Origin: Paracoccus sp. M683
GTDB lineage: Bacteria; Pseudomonadota; Alphaproteobacteria; Rhodobacterales; Rhodobacteraceae
Direction of reading: 5' to 3'
Assembly (NCBI RefSeq): GCF_007096355.1
Contig: NZ_VKDF01000004.1
Coordinates: 434,357-498,356, forward strand
Length of the DNA: 64,000 bases
Each line of letters begins with the position of its first letter. Positions within the stretch are counted from its first letter, which is position 1. The notes below the pieces were generated by a model, which worked only from the letters and a program-made list of their open reading frames with translations, was not told the DNA's origin and searched no databases. The translations under genes were made by a program, and so were the position numbers. Below are positions 33,373 to 42,214 of this stretch, one piece after another.

Positions 33373-34061
33373 AATGTCACCGTTTCCATGACCTCGGGCG
33401 TCAGCACATTCACGCCGGGCAGCGCGTCGATCATCGGCTGCGCGGATTGTTCCAGCAGCGGGAAGGTCTTGTAATGGCAGGGAATCACGGTCTTGAAGTT
33501 GAAGTATTTCTTTGCCGCCCAGGACGCCCGCGCCATGTCCATGGTGAAATGCCCGCCCGCACAGAGAATGCCGATATCGGGCTGATGGTATTCCCCCATC
33601 CAGCCCATATCGGCCATGATGTCGGTATCGCCGCTGACATAGATCACATGACCCTCGCCCGCGATCATATAGCCCGATTCATGGCCCGCATAGACCGGGC
33701 CCTCATTGCCCTGCAAGGACGAGGAATGGCTGGCATTGACCATGGTGACCCTGGCACCGGCCAGATCGACCGTGCCACCCTTGTTGAAGCCGATGCCCTC
33801 GACATCCTGATGTGTCACCCAGCTGCTGATCAGGTCATAGATCCCGACGATCGGAATCCCCTGATCCCTGGCGATGGCCAGCGCGTCGCCGGTATGGTCG
33901 CCATGACCATGGGTCAACAGGATATGTGTGGCCCCGGCCAGCGCCTCGGCCCGGCGGGGTTCGGGAAAGACCGGATTTCCCGAAAGCCAGGGGTCGATCA
34001 GGATCACTGCATCCTCGATCTGAAGCCGAAAGCCGGAATGGCCGAGCCAGGTCAGTTTCAT
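33369..34061 (-). CDS. UPF0173 metal-dependent hydrolase (metallo-beta-lactamase fold)
   Basis: The 230-residue protein is a compact metallo-beta-lactamase-fold hydrolase of the UPF0173 (YtkL-like) family. The zinc-binding motif HGHGDHTGD gives H51, H53, D55 and H56; further ligands are likely in NASHSSS and CHYKTFPL. The substrate is unknown. It begins MKLTWLGHSGF, the family start, and ends in a four-base overlap with pepP. Its upstream spacer towards recJ holds a hairpin repeat. Confidence 0.9.
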   Translation of the reverse strand: MKLTWLGHSGFRLQIEDAVILIDPWLSGNPVFPEPRRAEALAGATHILLTHGHGDHTGDALAIARDQGIPIVGIYDLISSWVTHQDVEGIGFNKGGTVDLAGARVTMVNASHSSSLQGNEGPVYAGHESGYMIAGEGHVIYVSGDTDIMADMGWMGEYHQPDIGILCAGGHFTMDMARASWAAKKYFNFKTVIPCHYKTFPLLEQSAQPMIDALPGVNVLTPEVMETVTL

Positions 34062-34125
34062 GGGAATCTCCTTGCCGGGTTTGGGGCAGGTTAGCCGGCC
34101 GCGTCTCGAAGGGCCAGCGGCGGCA

Positions 34126-34167
34126 GCGGGGGCGTTCGCCGCCCCCGCACCCCCTGCGGGATATTTG
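34126..34167 (-). repeat. Hairpin repeat unit A, downstream of recJ
   Basis: GCGGGGGCG and CGCCCCCGC are perfect nine-base arms around TTCGC, followed by ACCCCCTGCGGGATATTTG. The same arrangement, a C-run hairpin followed by CCCCC and a GGATATTTG tail, occurs at 35950-35993 on the same strand. Both lie between genes. Such elements are scattered through Rhodobacteraceae genomes, as I recall, and may serve as terminators. Confidence 0.6.
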
Positions 34168-34186
34168 TGCCCGGATGATAGAGCCG

Positions 34187-35932
34187 TCAGGCCGGCGCCG
34201 CGTCATCCAACCGCAGCCGCAGTCGTTCGCGGCCCCCCCATGTGCTCAGCTCCAGCCGGCCGGCAAGGTGAAAGCGGCGGCCTTTGGCGCCCAGCAGCGC
34301 GGGGCCAAGCGCGGTATTCATCGCGCCCCAGGCCACGGCCTGCATCGGGGTGATGCCGGGGCTGCGGAAATCCAGCCGCAGGTGGTTGTCGCCCATGGAT
34401 GCGGCGCTGTCGATCAGCATGTCGGCAAAGGCAAAGCGTGGCGCCGGGGCGGCCTGCCCGAAGGGACCGGCATCCTCTAGCTGACGGAACATCTCGATAG
34501 TGGCGCCCGAAGGCTCGATCAGGCCGGAAATGCGCAGATCGTGGATGCTGGTGCGCGCGTCAAGATCGCGGGCCAGCAGCTCGGCCAGCCGAGCCATGGC
34601 GGGTTCGACGGCATCGGCGGCCACGGTCAGTCCGGCGGCCATGGCATGCCCGCCGCCTTTCAGCAACAGGCCCTCGCGCGCAAGGCGTTGGACGGCGTGG
34701 CCAAGGTCAACGCCGGGAACGCTGCGGGCGCTGCCCTTGCCGATGCCATGCTCGATGCCGATTACCACCGAGGGCAGGCCCGTCGCTTCTTTCACCCGTG
34801 CCGCCACGATGCCAACGACGCCGGGATGCCAGCCGTCGCCTGCCGCCCAGGACAGGCCGGTGGCGCCGCGCGCCTCGACCTGGGCCAGCGCCTCGTCTCG
34901 CACGGCGGCTTCGATCGCCCGGCGGTCGCGGTTCAACTCGTCCAGTTCGGCGGCCAGGCGGGTCGCCTCGGCAGGCTCGCGGCTGATCAGGCAGCGCAGG
35001 CCCAGATCGGCACGACCGACACGACCGCCGGCATTGATGCGCGGACCCAGCAGGAAACCCAGATGGAAGGCGTTGGGCGCACCGTCCAGCCGCGCCGCGT
35101 CAGACAGGGCGACGATGCCGGGGCGTTCGCGCCGGGCCATCACGGCAAGGCCGGTGCGGACAAAGGCGCGGTTCACGCCGATCAGCGGTGCAACATCGGC
35201 AACCGTGGCCAATGCCACCAGATCGGTCAGCCCCATCAGCGGCGGTTCAGACTGCCCCTGGCCACGCAGCGCGCGTCCAGCCTGCACCAATGTCAGAAAG
35301 ACCACGCCAGCGGCGCAAAGATGGCCAAGGGCGCCATCCTCGTCGGCACGGTTGGGGTTCACCACGGCCAGCGCCGGTGGCAGCGTTTCGCCCCCCTGGT
35401 GGTGATCCAGGACGATCACATCGGCCCGATCTTCCGCAGCCGCCAGGGCCTCATGCGACAGCGTGCCGCAATCCACACAGACAATCAGGTCATGGCCTTC
35501 TGCCAACATCCCGATGGCCTGAGGATTGGGGCCATAGCCCTCGTCAATGCGATCCGGCACATAGATCGTCGGATCAGGTTTCCCAAGCGCGCGGAGCCAC
35601 CAGACCAGCAGCGCCGCCGATGCCCCGCCATCCACGTCATAATCGGCAAAGACCGCAATCCGCTGCCCGGCCATGGCCGCCATCACCAGCCGTTCCGCCG
35701 CCACCTGCATGTCACGCAGGGATAGCGGGTCGGGCATCAGGTCGCGCAGCTTGGGCGTCAGAAAACCGCCGACATCGGCTGCCTCGACCCCGCGTTCGGC
35801 CAGAACGCGCGCCACCGGCAGGGGCAGCCTCGCGGCCTGTGCCAATCCCTCGGCCAGCCGCTCGGCCGCGGCGCCGGGACCGGCCCAGCGTCGGCCGGTC
35901 AGTGAATGCTCAACCCCGAGAAATGCCGCCAT
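34187..35932 (-). CDS. recJ: Single-stranded-DNA-specific exonuclease RecJ
   Basis: RecJ degrades single-stranded DNA 5' to 3' in recombination and repair. The 581-residue protein shows the DHH-family motifs FADYDVDGGASAALL, CVDCGT, LDHHQGG and ATVADVAPL, followed by the DHHA1 motif GGGHAMAAGL. Length is normal. The reading frame is read leftward after glpX, with a 67-base spacer that contains a hairpin repeat (35950-35993). No RNA or cofactor gene adjoins it. Confidence 0.95.
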   Translation of the reverse strand: MAAFLGVEHSLTGRRWAGPGAAAERLAEGLAQAARLPLPVARVLAERGVEAADVGGFLTPKLRDLMPDPLSLRDMQVAAERLVMAAMAGQRIAVFADYDVDGGASAALLVWWLRALGKPDPTIYVPDRIDEGYGPNPQAIGMLAEGHDLIVCVDCGTLSHEALAAAEDRADVIVLDHHQGGETLPPALAVVNPNRADEDGALGHLCAAGVVFLTLVQAGRALRGQGQSEPPLMGLTDLVALATVADVAPLIGVNRAFVRTGLAVMARRERPGIVALSDAARLDGAPNAFHLGFLLGPRINAGGRVGRADLGLRCLISREPAEATRLAAELDELNRDRRAIEAAVRDEALAQVEARGATGLSWAAGDGWHPGVVGIVAARVKEATGLPSVVIGIEHGIGKGSARSVPGVDLGHAVQRLAREGLLLKGGGHAMAAGLTVAADAVEPAMARLAELLARDLDARTSIHDLRISGLIEPSGATIEMFRQLEDAGPFGQAAPAPRFAFADMLIDSAASMGDNHLRLDFRSPGITPMQAVAWGAMNTALGPALLGAKGRRFHLAGRLELSTWGGRERLRLRLDDAAPA

Positions 35933-35949
35933 GCCCTATCAGCCGTGTC

Positions 35950-35993
35950 CAAATATCCTGGGGGAGTCCCGCAGGGACGGGGGCAAAGCCCCC
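35950..35993 (-). repeat. Hairpin repeat unit B, between glpX and recJ
   Basis: On the minus strand the element reads GGGGGC-TTT-GCCCCC, then GTCCC-TGC-GGGAC, then CCCCCAGGATATTTG. Its design parallels unit A at 34126-34167, with an extra small stem. It begins seven bases past the glpX stop, so it may end glpX transcription. Confidence 0.6.
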
Positions 35994-35999
35994 ATCGCC

Positions 36000-36968
36000 C
36001 TACCGGATCGGGTTGCGATAGATCATCCGCCGCACCGAACCCGTCTTTGAGCGCATCAGGATCGTCTCGGTTTGCAGGTAATGCGGTTCGCGCTTGACCC
36101 CGGCGACGATCGAACCGTTGGTGACGCCGGTTGCGGCAAAGATCACATCGGCGGTGACCATCTCGTCGCGCGTATAGACGCGGTTCAGGTCGGTGATACC
36201 GGCCTTGCGGGCACGGCCGCGTTCGTCGTCATTGCGAAACAGAAGCCGGCCCCACATCTGCCCGCCCATGCATTTCAGCGCGCTGGCGGCCAGCACGCCC
36301 TCGGGGGCACCACCCGAACCCATATACATGTCGATACCGGTCAGTTCGGCCTCGGCGGTATGGATCACACCGGCCACGTCGCCATCGGTGATCAGGCGAA
36401 TCGCCGCGCCGGTCTCGCGCACCTCGGCGATCATCTCTTCGTGGCGGGGGCGCTCCAGGATGCAGACGGTGATATCGCTGCCCTTGACGCCGCGCGCGCG
36501 GGCCAGCGCCTGCACCCGTTCGGCAGGGGACATGTCCAGGCTGACGACATCCTTTGCATAGCCCGGCCCGATCGCCAGCTTGTCCATGTAGACATCCGGC
36601 GCATGCAGCAATGTGCCACGCGGGGCCATGGCGATCACTGTCAGGGCGTTCGGCATGTCCTTGGCGGTCAGGGTCGTACCTTCCAGCGGGTCCAGCGCGA
36701 TATCGACCTCGGGGCCGCTGCCCGAGCCGACCTCTTCGCCGATATACAGCATTGGCGCCTCGTCCCGCTCGCCCTCGCCGATGACGACCACGCCCTTGAT
36801 GTCCAGCATGTTCAGCTGTTCGCGCATGGCGTTGACGGCGGCCTGGTCGGCGGCCTTTTCGTCACCTCGGCCGATCAGCCGGGCCGAGGCATGGGCGGCG
36901 GCCTCGGACACACGGGCCAGGCCCAAAGACAGCATGCGGTCGTTGAAATCCTTGCGGGCGGTCATCAT
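36000..36968 (-). CDS. glpX: Class II fructose-1,6-bisphosphatase GlpX
   Basis: GlpX hydrolyses fructose-1,6-bisphosphate to fructose-6-phosphate in gluconeogenesis. The 322-residue protein shows the lithium-sensitive phosphatase motifs GEGERDEAPMLYIGEEVG (about 63-80) and DPLEGTTL, and ends in TGSVRRM. The start could be the first or second methionine of MMTARKD. It precedes recJ on the same strand with a hairpin repeat between. In many relatives a homoserine dehydrogenase gene lies just upstream; here a bolA gene is found instead. Confidence 0.95.
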   Translation of the reverse strand: MMTARKDFNDRMLSLGLARVSEAAAHASARLIGRGDEKAADQAAVNAMREQLNMLDIKGVVVIGEGERDEAPMLYIGEEVGSGSGPEVDIALDPLEGTTLTAKDMPNALTVIAMAPRGTLLHAPDVYMDKLAIGPGYAKDVVSLDMSPAERVQALARARGVKGSDITVCILERPRHEEMIAEVRETGAAIRLITDGDVAGVIHTAEAELTGIDMYMGSGGAPEGVLAASALKCMGGQMWGRLLFRNDDERGRARKAGITDLNRVYTRDEMVTADVIFAATGVTNGSIVAGVKREPHYLQTETILMRSKTGSVRRMIYRNPIR

Positions 36969-37010
36969 CTATCCTTTTGGATTTGGGTTGCCTGACTTCT
37001 AGGGAAGGGA

Positions 37011-37277
37011 TCAGGCGGCTTCAAGCTCCAGTGCCAGGGCATGAATGCGGGGCACGATATCGCCAAGCGTGGCATGAACCAGCCGATGACGCTGCAACCG
37101 GGTCAGGCCGGCAAAGGCCGGGCTGGTCATGCGGATGCGGAAGTGGCTTTGCCCGCCATCCCGGTAGCCGGCATGACCGCGGTGGCTTTCGCTTTCGTCG
37201 ATGACCTCCAGCGCAAGCGGGGCCAGTTCGGCCAGCCGTTCCGTCATTTCATCCGCGATCAGTCGCTGTTCGGCCAT
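37011..37277 (-). CDS. BolA family protein
   Basis: The 88-residue protein is a BolA/IbaG-type fold: AEQRLIADEMTERLAELAPLALEVIDES, then HAGYRDGGQSHFRIRMTSPAFAGLTRLQRHRLV. The HFRIR and LQRHRLV motifs are diagnostic, and the conserved His in the second motif could bind an Fe-S cluster with a monothiol glutaredoxin. The start MAEQRLIAD is preferred over one five codons upstream. It is divergent from the J-domain gene with a 67-base spacer that must contain both promoters. Confidence 0.9.
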   Translation of the reverse strand: MAEQRLIADEMTERLAELAPLALEVIDESESHRGHAGYRDGGQSHFRIRMTSPAFAGLTRLQRHRLVHATLGDIVPRIHALALELEAA

Positions 37278-37344
37278 ATCGCCCCCTTTCATGTCCCGCG
37301 AAAAACCCTAAACTGCCTTTCCCGAGTCGCATAGGTGCAGAAGC

Positions 37345-37971
37345 ATGACCAAGAACGACCCGTTCGATTTCGATATCTCGGCCGCGAAAGACAAAAAGCG
37401 CCGGGCCAAGGGCCGTCGCGGCATGTCCGGCGCCTTCGAGACCTCGACCCGCATTTGCGATAAAGAGGGCTGCGAAGAGGCCGGCAAATACCGCGCGCCC
37501 AAAAGCCCGCGAAACCTTGAGGACTATTACTGGTTCTGCAAGGATCACGTCCGGGAATACAATTTGAACTGGAATTATTTCCAGGGCCAGTCCGAGGCCG
37601 AGTTCCAGGAGTTTCTGGACAATGCGACGGTCTGGGAACGCCCCACCAAGCCCTTTGGCAAGGCCGCCGAGGAACTGAAATGGGCGCGACATGGCGTCAG
37701 CGACCCGATGGAGATCCTGGGCGCCAACGGCACCAGCCCCGAGGCCCGCGCCAAGGCCAGCCGCAAGCTGCCCCCGACCGAGCGCAAGGCGCTGGAGATT
37801 CTGGAAGCCAAGGACAATTGGTCCAGGACGGAAATCAGGAAGCAATACAAATCCTTGGTCAAGGTTCTGCATCCTGACATGAATGGCGGCGATCGGTCCG
37901 ATGAGGACCGTCTGGCCGAGGTCGTCTGGGCCTGGGATCAGGTCAAGGACAGCCGCCATTTCAAGGAATAA
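37345..37971 (+). CDS. J-domain (DnaJ-like) protein
   Basis: The 208-residue protein ends in a J domain (about 145-205) with the essential HPD motif in KVLHPDMNGGDRSDEDR, and so should stimulate an Hsp70 ATPase. Residues 30-70 contain cysteines and a CKDH that could form a small zinc site (RICDKEGCEEAGKY, then WFCKDHVREYN). The N-terminus is lysine- and arginine-rich. It lacks the Gly/Phe and zinc-finger regions of canonical DnaJ, so it is a specialised co-chaperone; the client is unknown. A bidirectional terminator follows at 38061-38095. Confidence 0.88.
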   Translation: MTKNDPFDFDISAAKDKKRRAKGRRGMSGAFETSTRICDKEGCEEAGKYRAPKSPRNLEDYYWFCKDHVREYNLNWNYFQGQSEAEFQEFLDNATVWERPTKPFGKAAEELKWARHGVSDPMEILGANGTSPEARAKASRKLPPTERKALEILEAKDNWSRTEIRKQYKSLVKVLHPDMNGGDRSDEDRLAEVVWAWDQVKDSRHFKE

Positions 37972-38060
37972 GCGCGCCGACTGACGCAGGTTTTGCGGCA
38001 CGTGATGCCTTTGCGCGCAATCGCAGCCTGACCATTTCTCGCATCAGTCCGCAGATGAAA

Positions 38061-38095
38061 ACAGCCGCCGGATCGTCCGGCGGCTGTTTGTGTTT
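38061..38095. terminator. Bidirectional terminator between the J-domain gene and livM
   Basis: ACAGCCGCCGGA (38061-38072) and TCCGGCGGCTGT (38076-38087) pair perfectly over 12 bases around TCG. TTTGTGTTT follows on the plus strand and TTTTCATC on the minus strand, so both convergent units can end here. Confidence 0.85.
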
Positions 38096-38112
38096 CGACA
38101 GGAAGCGGTTGG

Positions 38113-39456
38113 CTATTTCTCGGGCACCAGCCCGCGCGGGGCAAAGCGCAACACCAGCAGCAGGACCGCACCCATGGCGATAAAGCGCATATGGGCGGCG
38201 CTGCTCATCAGGTGGCTTTTCAACCCTCCATCGGGCAGGGGGCTGGTCAGCAGGCTCATCAGTTGCGGACCCCAGGCCTCGGCCTTGATCCACAGGAACC
38301 AGATCAGCACGGCGCCCAGCACCGCACCCCAGTTATTGCCGGACCCGCCAACGATCACCATCACCCAGATCAGGAAGGTATAGCGCAGCGGGTTATAGCC
38401 CGTCGGCGCCATCAGCCCGTCCAGCGTGATCATCATCGCGCCGGCGATCCCGATAACGGCGGAACCGATGACAAAGACCTGCAAATGCCGGTTGGTGACG
38501 TTCTTGCCCATCGCCTCGGCTGCGGTTTCATTGTCGCGGATCGCGCGCATCATCCGGCCCCAGGGCGATTTCAGTGCCAGTTCGGCCAGCAGGATCAGCA
38601 CCAGCAGCACGACGAGGAACAGCGACATATAGGACAGCTTGACCCAGATCCCCGAGGCTTCGGCCACGGGAAAGCCCCAATTCGCAGCCGCCTGCTGAAA
38701 TTCGGGGTTCTGTTGCAGCTGGATCTCATATCCGACGGGGCGCGGGATCGAGGTGATGTTCTTGACCCCGCGTGCCAGCCACTCCTCGTTCTTCAGCACG
38801 GCGACGATGATTTCGCCGATGCCAAGCGTGGCGATGGCCAGATAGTCCGAACGCAGCCCAAGCGCGACCTTGCCCACGCCCCAGGCCGCAGCGGCCGCGA
38901 ACAGCCCGCCTACCGGCCAGGACAGCAGCACCGGCCAGCCCAGCCCGCCAAGGTTGCCGTAACGCGCCGATTGGTTCGCCTCGATCGCCGTGACCGCCGG
39001 GTCGAACAGCTCGCGATACAGGACAAAGCCCGCGATCAGCACGGCCAGCACGACCAGCCCGCGCAGCCAGCTTTTGGCCAGTTTGCGCCACAGCACGACG
39101 GCCAGCGCCAGCGTGCCCAGCCCCGAGGCCAATGCGACCAGCACACGCGGCCCCCCAGCGGCCCAGCCCCCCTCGACCGGGGGCAGCGAGACCAGAACCG
39201 GCGCCAGCCCACCCAGTGCCAGGAAGCCCACGACACCGACGTTGAACAGGCCCGCATAGCCCCATTGCATATTCACCCCAAGCGCGGTGATGGCCGAGAT
39301 CAGCCCCATGTTCAGGATCGCCAGGGCGGTGTTCCAGCTGCCCGAGAACAGGGCGCTGCGCCAGCTGCCCTCCAGGATGATCAGCAGGGCGAGGATGGCG
39401 AACAGGATCGGTGCGCGCCAGGGGCTGCTGGCCCCGGCTTGACGATTGGTTGACAT
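38113..39456 (-). CDS. livM: Branched-chain amino acid ABC transporter permease LivM
   Basis: LivM is one of two membrane permeases of a high-affinity branched-chain amino-acid importer. The 447-residue protein is hydrophobic throughout, has the LivM/UrtC-type loop GLRSDYLAIATLGIGEII and the EAA-like segment SPWGRMMRAIRDNETAAEAMGKN, and is longer than typical LivM because of an insert with extra membrane helices in its first half. It is the last gene of a leftward operon and lies 12 bases after livH. The exact substrate, whether leucine-type amino acids or another small solute, is not proved by sequence. Confidence 0.92.
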   Translation of the reverse strand: MSTNRQAGASSPWRAPILFAILALLIILEGSWRSALFSGSWNTALAILNMGLISAITALGVNMQWGYAGLFNVGVVGFLALGGLAPVLVSLPPVEGGWAAGGPRVLVALASGLGTLALAVVLWRKLAKSWLRGLVVLAVLIAGFVLYRELFDPAVTAIEANQSARYGNLGGLGWPVLLSWPVGGLFAAAAAWGVGKVALGLRSDYLAIATLGIGEIIVAVLKNEEWLARGVKNITSIPRPVGYEIQLQQNPEFQQAAANWGFPVAEASGIWVKLSYMSLFLVVLLVLILLAELALKSPWGRMMRAIRDNETAAEAMGKNVTNRHLQVFVIGSAVIGIAGAMMITLDGLMAPTGYNPLRYTFLIWVMVIVGGSGNNWGAVLGAVLIWFLWIKAEAWGPQLMSLLTSPLPDGGLKSHLMSSAAHMRFIAMGAVLLLVLRFAPRGLVPEK

Positions 39457-39468
39457 CGCTTGCCCCCC

Positions 39469-40482
39469 TTACACAGATTTGCCGCTGAACAGCCCGGTGG
39501 GCTTGAACAGCAGGACGATGATCAGGATCACGAAGCTGACGGCGAATTTATACTCGGTCGACAGCAGTTGCAGCAGCCCGTCAGGCTGCCAGCCGGGGAA
39601 CAGATAGCCCGCGACCTTGACCCAAGGATAGGTCACCGCGACCTCGGAAAAGGCAACGACGAACCCCCCGGCAATGGCGCCAAGCGGGTTGCCCAGGCCC
39701 CCCACGATGGCGGCGGCGAAGATCGGCAGCAGGATCTGGAAATAGTTGAAGGCCTTGAACGACTTGTCCAGCCCGTAAAGAGTGCCGGCAATGGTCATCA
39801 GCGCGGCGGCGATGATCCAGGTCAGGCGCACCACCCGTTCCGGGTCGATGCCCGACAACAGCGCCAGATCCTCGTTATCGGAATAGGCGCGCATGGCCTT
39901 GCCCGATTTGGTGCGGTTCAGAAACCGGAACAGCGCCCAGACAACCAGAACCGCGACCACAAGCGTCAGCGCCTGCGTGGTCTTCAGCGCCAGCCCCTCG
40001 GTCAGGCCTGACCATTCGCGGAAACTGCGCACTTCGATAACGAAACGCGCGCCATCGGCAAAGCGGATCTCGTTCACGCCGATACCGGGCAGCATCCGCG
40101 TCAGGCCGTTCATCACGAACATGACCCCGACCGAGGCCATCACCAGGATGATCGGCGCGGCGCGGCGGGCGCGGTAAAAGCGATAGACGATACGATCGGT
40201 GCCCAGGACCACCGCCGCCGTCACCGCGATCCCCACTGGCAGCGCCAGCAGAGCCGTGGGCAGCGGGCCGGCGGTGATGCCCAGCCCCTGCAAGCCCCAT
40301 GTCGCCAGAATGGTCGCGGCGGTGCCGAAAGCCATGGTGTCGCCATGGGCGAAGTTCGAAAACCGCAGGATCCCATAGATCAGCGTCACCCCAAGCGCGC
40401 CAAGCGCCAATTGTGCGCCATAGGCCGCAGCCGGGATGAAAACAAAGTTGAGAAAGGCCACAAGGGCGTTCAGAATATCCAT
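39469..40482 (-). CDS. livH: Branched-chain amino acid ABC transporter permease LivH
   Basis: LivH is the second permease of the importer. The 337-residue protein has about eight membrane segments and the signatures LGVTLIYGILRFSNFAHGDTMAFG near the N-terminus and GKAMRAYSDNEDLALLSGID in the cytoplasmic loop. Its start codon overlaps the stop of the upstream secreted-protein gene by one base (TAATG), so translation is coupled. livM follows after 12 bases. Confidence 0.93.
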   Translation of the reverse strand: MDILNALVAFLNFVFIPAAAYGAQLALGALGVTLIYGILRFSNFAHGDTMAFGTAATILATWGLQGLGITAGPLPTALLALPVGIAVTAAVVLGTDRIVYRFYRARRAAPIILVMASVGVMFVMNGLTRMLPGIGVNEIRFADGARFVIEVRSFREWSGLTEGLALKTTQALTLVVAVLVVWALFRFLNRTKSGKAMRAYSDNEDLALLSGIDPERVVRLTWIIAAALMTIAGTLYGLDKSFKAFNYFQILLPIFAAAIVGGLGNPLGAIAGGFVVAFSEVAVTYPWVKVAGYLFPGWQPDGLLQLLSTEYKFAVSFVILIIVLLFKPTGLFSGKSV

Positions 40483-40895
40483 TATTTGGCTTCCTCGCAG
40501 CGGCCCAGATAGGTCATCGACATGATCGGGTCGGCGATATGAGTGGTATAGCGCGCGGTTCCGTCCGGGGCGAGCGTCAGCAGTCGCGCGCCGGTCGCAC
40601 TTTCGATATTGAACAGGCGGATCAGCCCGTTCTGATCCATGCCGGCCATCGGCAGGCTTTCGGCGCTGTCCTCCAACCGACCGCCGACAGTGGCGATGCC
40701 GGCGTCGATGCTGCTGGTCAGCAGAACCAGGCTGGTCTCATAAGCCGAACCCGCGCATTCGTTGTCCAGGCATTCGGTCTGGAATTTGCAATTCCAGCTG
40801 GCCTCTTGTGCCAAAGCGACAAGCGGCATCAATGTCAGAATGGCGGCACCGACCGATAACCGACGCGCAGCAAAGGTTTTGCGTGCGTTACTCAT
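40482..40895 (-). CDS. Small secreted protein in the liv operon (second of two), unknown function
   Basis: The 137-residue protein has an N-terminal signal peptide (cleavage near LVALAQ-EA, about residue 30) and four cysteines, C36, C42, C47 and C133, that could form two disulfides in the periplasm. It ends MTYLGRCEEAK. I recognise no family. The start MSNARKTFAA overlaps the stop of the previous secreted-protein gene by eight bases, and its own stop overlaps the livH start. It is therefore fully embedded in the transport operon. The next gene upstream has the same plan: signal peptide, cysteines early and a GRC near the end. Confidence 0.75.
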   Translation of the reverse strand: MSNARKTFAARRLSVGAAILTLMPLVALAQEASWNCKFQTECLDNECAGSAYETSLVLLTSSIDAGIATVGGRLEDSAESLPMAGMDQNGLIRLFNIESATGARLLTLAPDGTARYTTHIADPIMSMTYLGRCEEAK

Positions 40896-41370
40896 TCGCT
40901 GCTCCGTTGGCAAAGGGGATGCTGGCGGGGTCAACCGGCGTGAACGTGCAGCGGCCTTCCCTCGATATAGCCTTATAGCCGCCATAGATGATCGTGTGGT
41001 CTGTCGCCGCGAATTCACCTTGGGCGCGAACCGAGAACATGTCGGCAAAGCAGCAGTTGATCACGGGCTTGTCGGTGGTTTGAACGACTGGGCTTTCGGG
41101 GCTGGTTACAAAGGTAACTGTCCAGTCGTCGTCCCGTTGTAATTGTGTTCCGTATCTATAAAAGCCCTCGGCAGATTCCCATCGTACGGTTCGTGTCCGC
41201 CGATCCCAGTCCAGACTGAAGCTGCCGAGCGTGGCAAACTGATCGGTCGAGCGTTCTTCCTTGCATTCCATGTGCCAGCCGGCGGCGCTATCGAATGGAA
41301 CGGGCATGGAATTGTCCTGCGCCGGCGCAACAGCAGGCAGCAGCGGAAGGGCCAGGGGCAGCAGGGTCAT
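40888..41370 (-). CDS. Small secreted protein in the liv operon (first of two), unknown function
   Basis: The 160-residue protein begins with a hydrophobic signal segment (about 1-18, PAVAPAQ) and is probably periplasmic. Cysteines 36, 106, 107 and 141 are present, and EGRC near the C-terminus mirrors the GRC of the next gene. No known domain is apparent. The start MTLLPLALPL fits a signal peptide; an ATG 15 codons upstream falls inside livF. It lies ten bases after livF and overlaps the following gene by eight bases. Codon use and composition are more AT-rich than its neighbours in the middle (41040-41170), a hint of separate origin. Confidence 0.72.
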   Translation of the reverse strand: MTLLPLALPLLPAVAPAQDNSMPVPFDSAAGWHMECKEERSTDQFATLGSFSLDWDRRTRTVRWESAEGFYRYGTQLQRDDDWTVTFVTSPESPVVQTTDKPVINCCFADMFSVRAQGEFAATDHTIIYGGYKAISREGRCTFTPVDPASIPFANGAANE

Positions 41371-41380
41371 GCGGATCACC

Positions 41381-42214
41381 TCAGCCCCCCAGGAAGGTGC
41401 GCCGCACCTCGTCATTGGCCATCAATTCCTTGCCGGTTCCGGTATGGGCATTGGCACCCTGCACCAGAACATAGGCCTTGTCGGCGATGTTCATCGCCTG
41501 TTGCGCATTCTGTTCCACCATCAGCACCGGCAGCCCACCGCGCGCGATGGCAATGATGCGGTCAAACAGCTCGTCCATGACGATGGGCGACACGCCTGCC
41601 GTTGGCTCGTCCAGCATCAGCACGCTTGGGCGGGTCATCAGCGCGCGGCCGACGGCGACCTGCTGGCGCTGGCCGCCTGACAATTCGCCGGCCGCCTGCT
41701 TGCGCTTTTCGGCGACGGCCGGGAACAGGTCATAGACCTGTTCCATCGTCTGTCGGATGTCGTCATCGCGGATGAAGGCGCCCATTTCCAGATTTTCCTC
41801 GACCGTCATCGAGGGGAAGATGTTGTTCACCTGCGGCACGAAACCCATGCCGGCCTTGACCCGGTCCTGAGGGTTCAGCGCGGTGATGTCCTGCCCGTTC
41901 AGACAGACCCGGCCCTTACGCAGGTCCAGCATGCCAAAGACGGCCTTCATCGCGGTGGATTTGCCTGCGCCATTGGGGCCGACGATCACAGCGATTTCGC
42001 CCTGCTCGACGGCGATGGTGCAATCATGCAGGATATCGGGACCACGGCCATAGCCGCCGGTCATGTTCTCGCCGATCAGGAACGGGGTGCCGCTGCCTGC
42101 GGCGCCGGTAGGGCCGGATTTGCGGGTGCCGTCAATGCTGCCGCCGGGGCGGGGATTGACGATCGAGGCGTCGCGGTTGCCGCGATTGCCGAATGGCTGA
42201 TCTGCATCGCTCAT
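41381..42214 (-). CDS. livF: Branched-chain amino acid ABC transporter ATP-binding protein LivF
   Basis: LivF is one of two ATPases of the importer. The 277-residue protein has Walker A GPNGAGKST (79-87), the signature LSGGQRQQVAVGRAL, Walker B VLMLDEPTAG and the H-loop MVEQNAQQA. The first ~45 residues are an unusual polar extension rich in Gly, Asp, Arg and Pro, not seen in typical LivF. It overlaps livG by four bases. The extension may be real or the true start may be nearer residue 45 (FLIGENMTGGYG). Confidence 0.94.
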   Translation of the reverse strand: MSDADQPFGNRGNRDASIVNPRPGGSIDGTRKSGPTGAAGSGTPFLIGENMTGGYGRGPDILHDCTIAVEQGEIAVIVGPNGAGKSTAMKAVFGMLDLRKGRVCLNGQDITALNPQDRVKAGMGFVPQVNNIFPSMTVEENLEMGAFIRDDDIRQTMEQVYDLFPAVAEKRKQAAGELSGGQRQQVAVGRALMTRPSVLMLDEPTAGVSPIVMDELFDRIIAIARGGLPVLMVEQNAQQAMNIADKAYVLVQGANAHTGTGKELMANDEVRRTFLGG

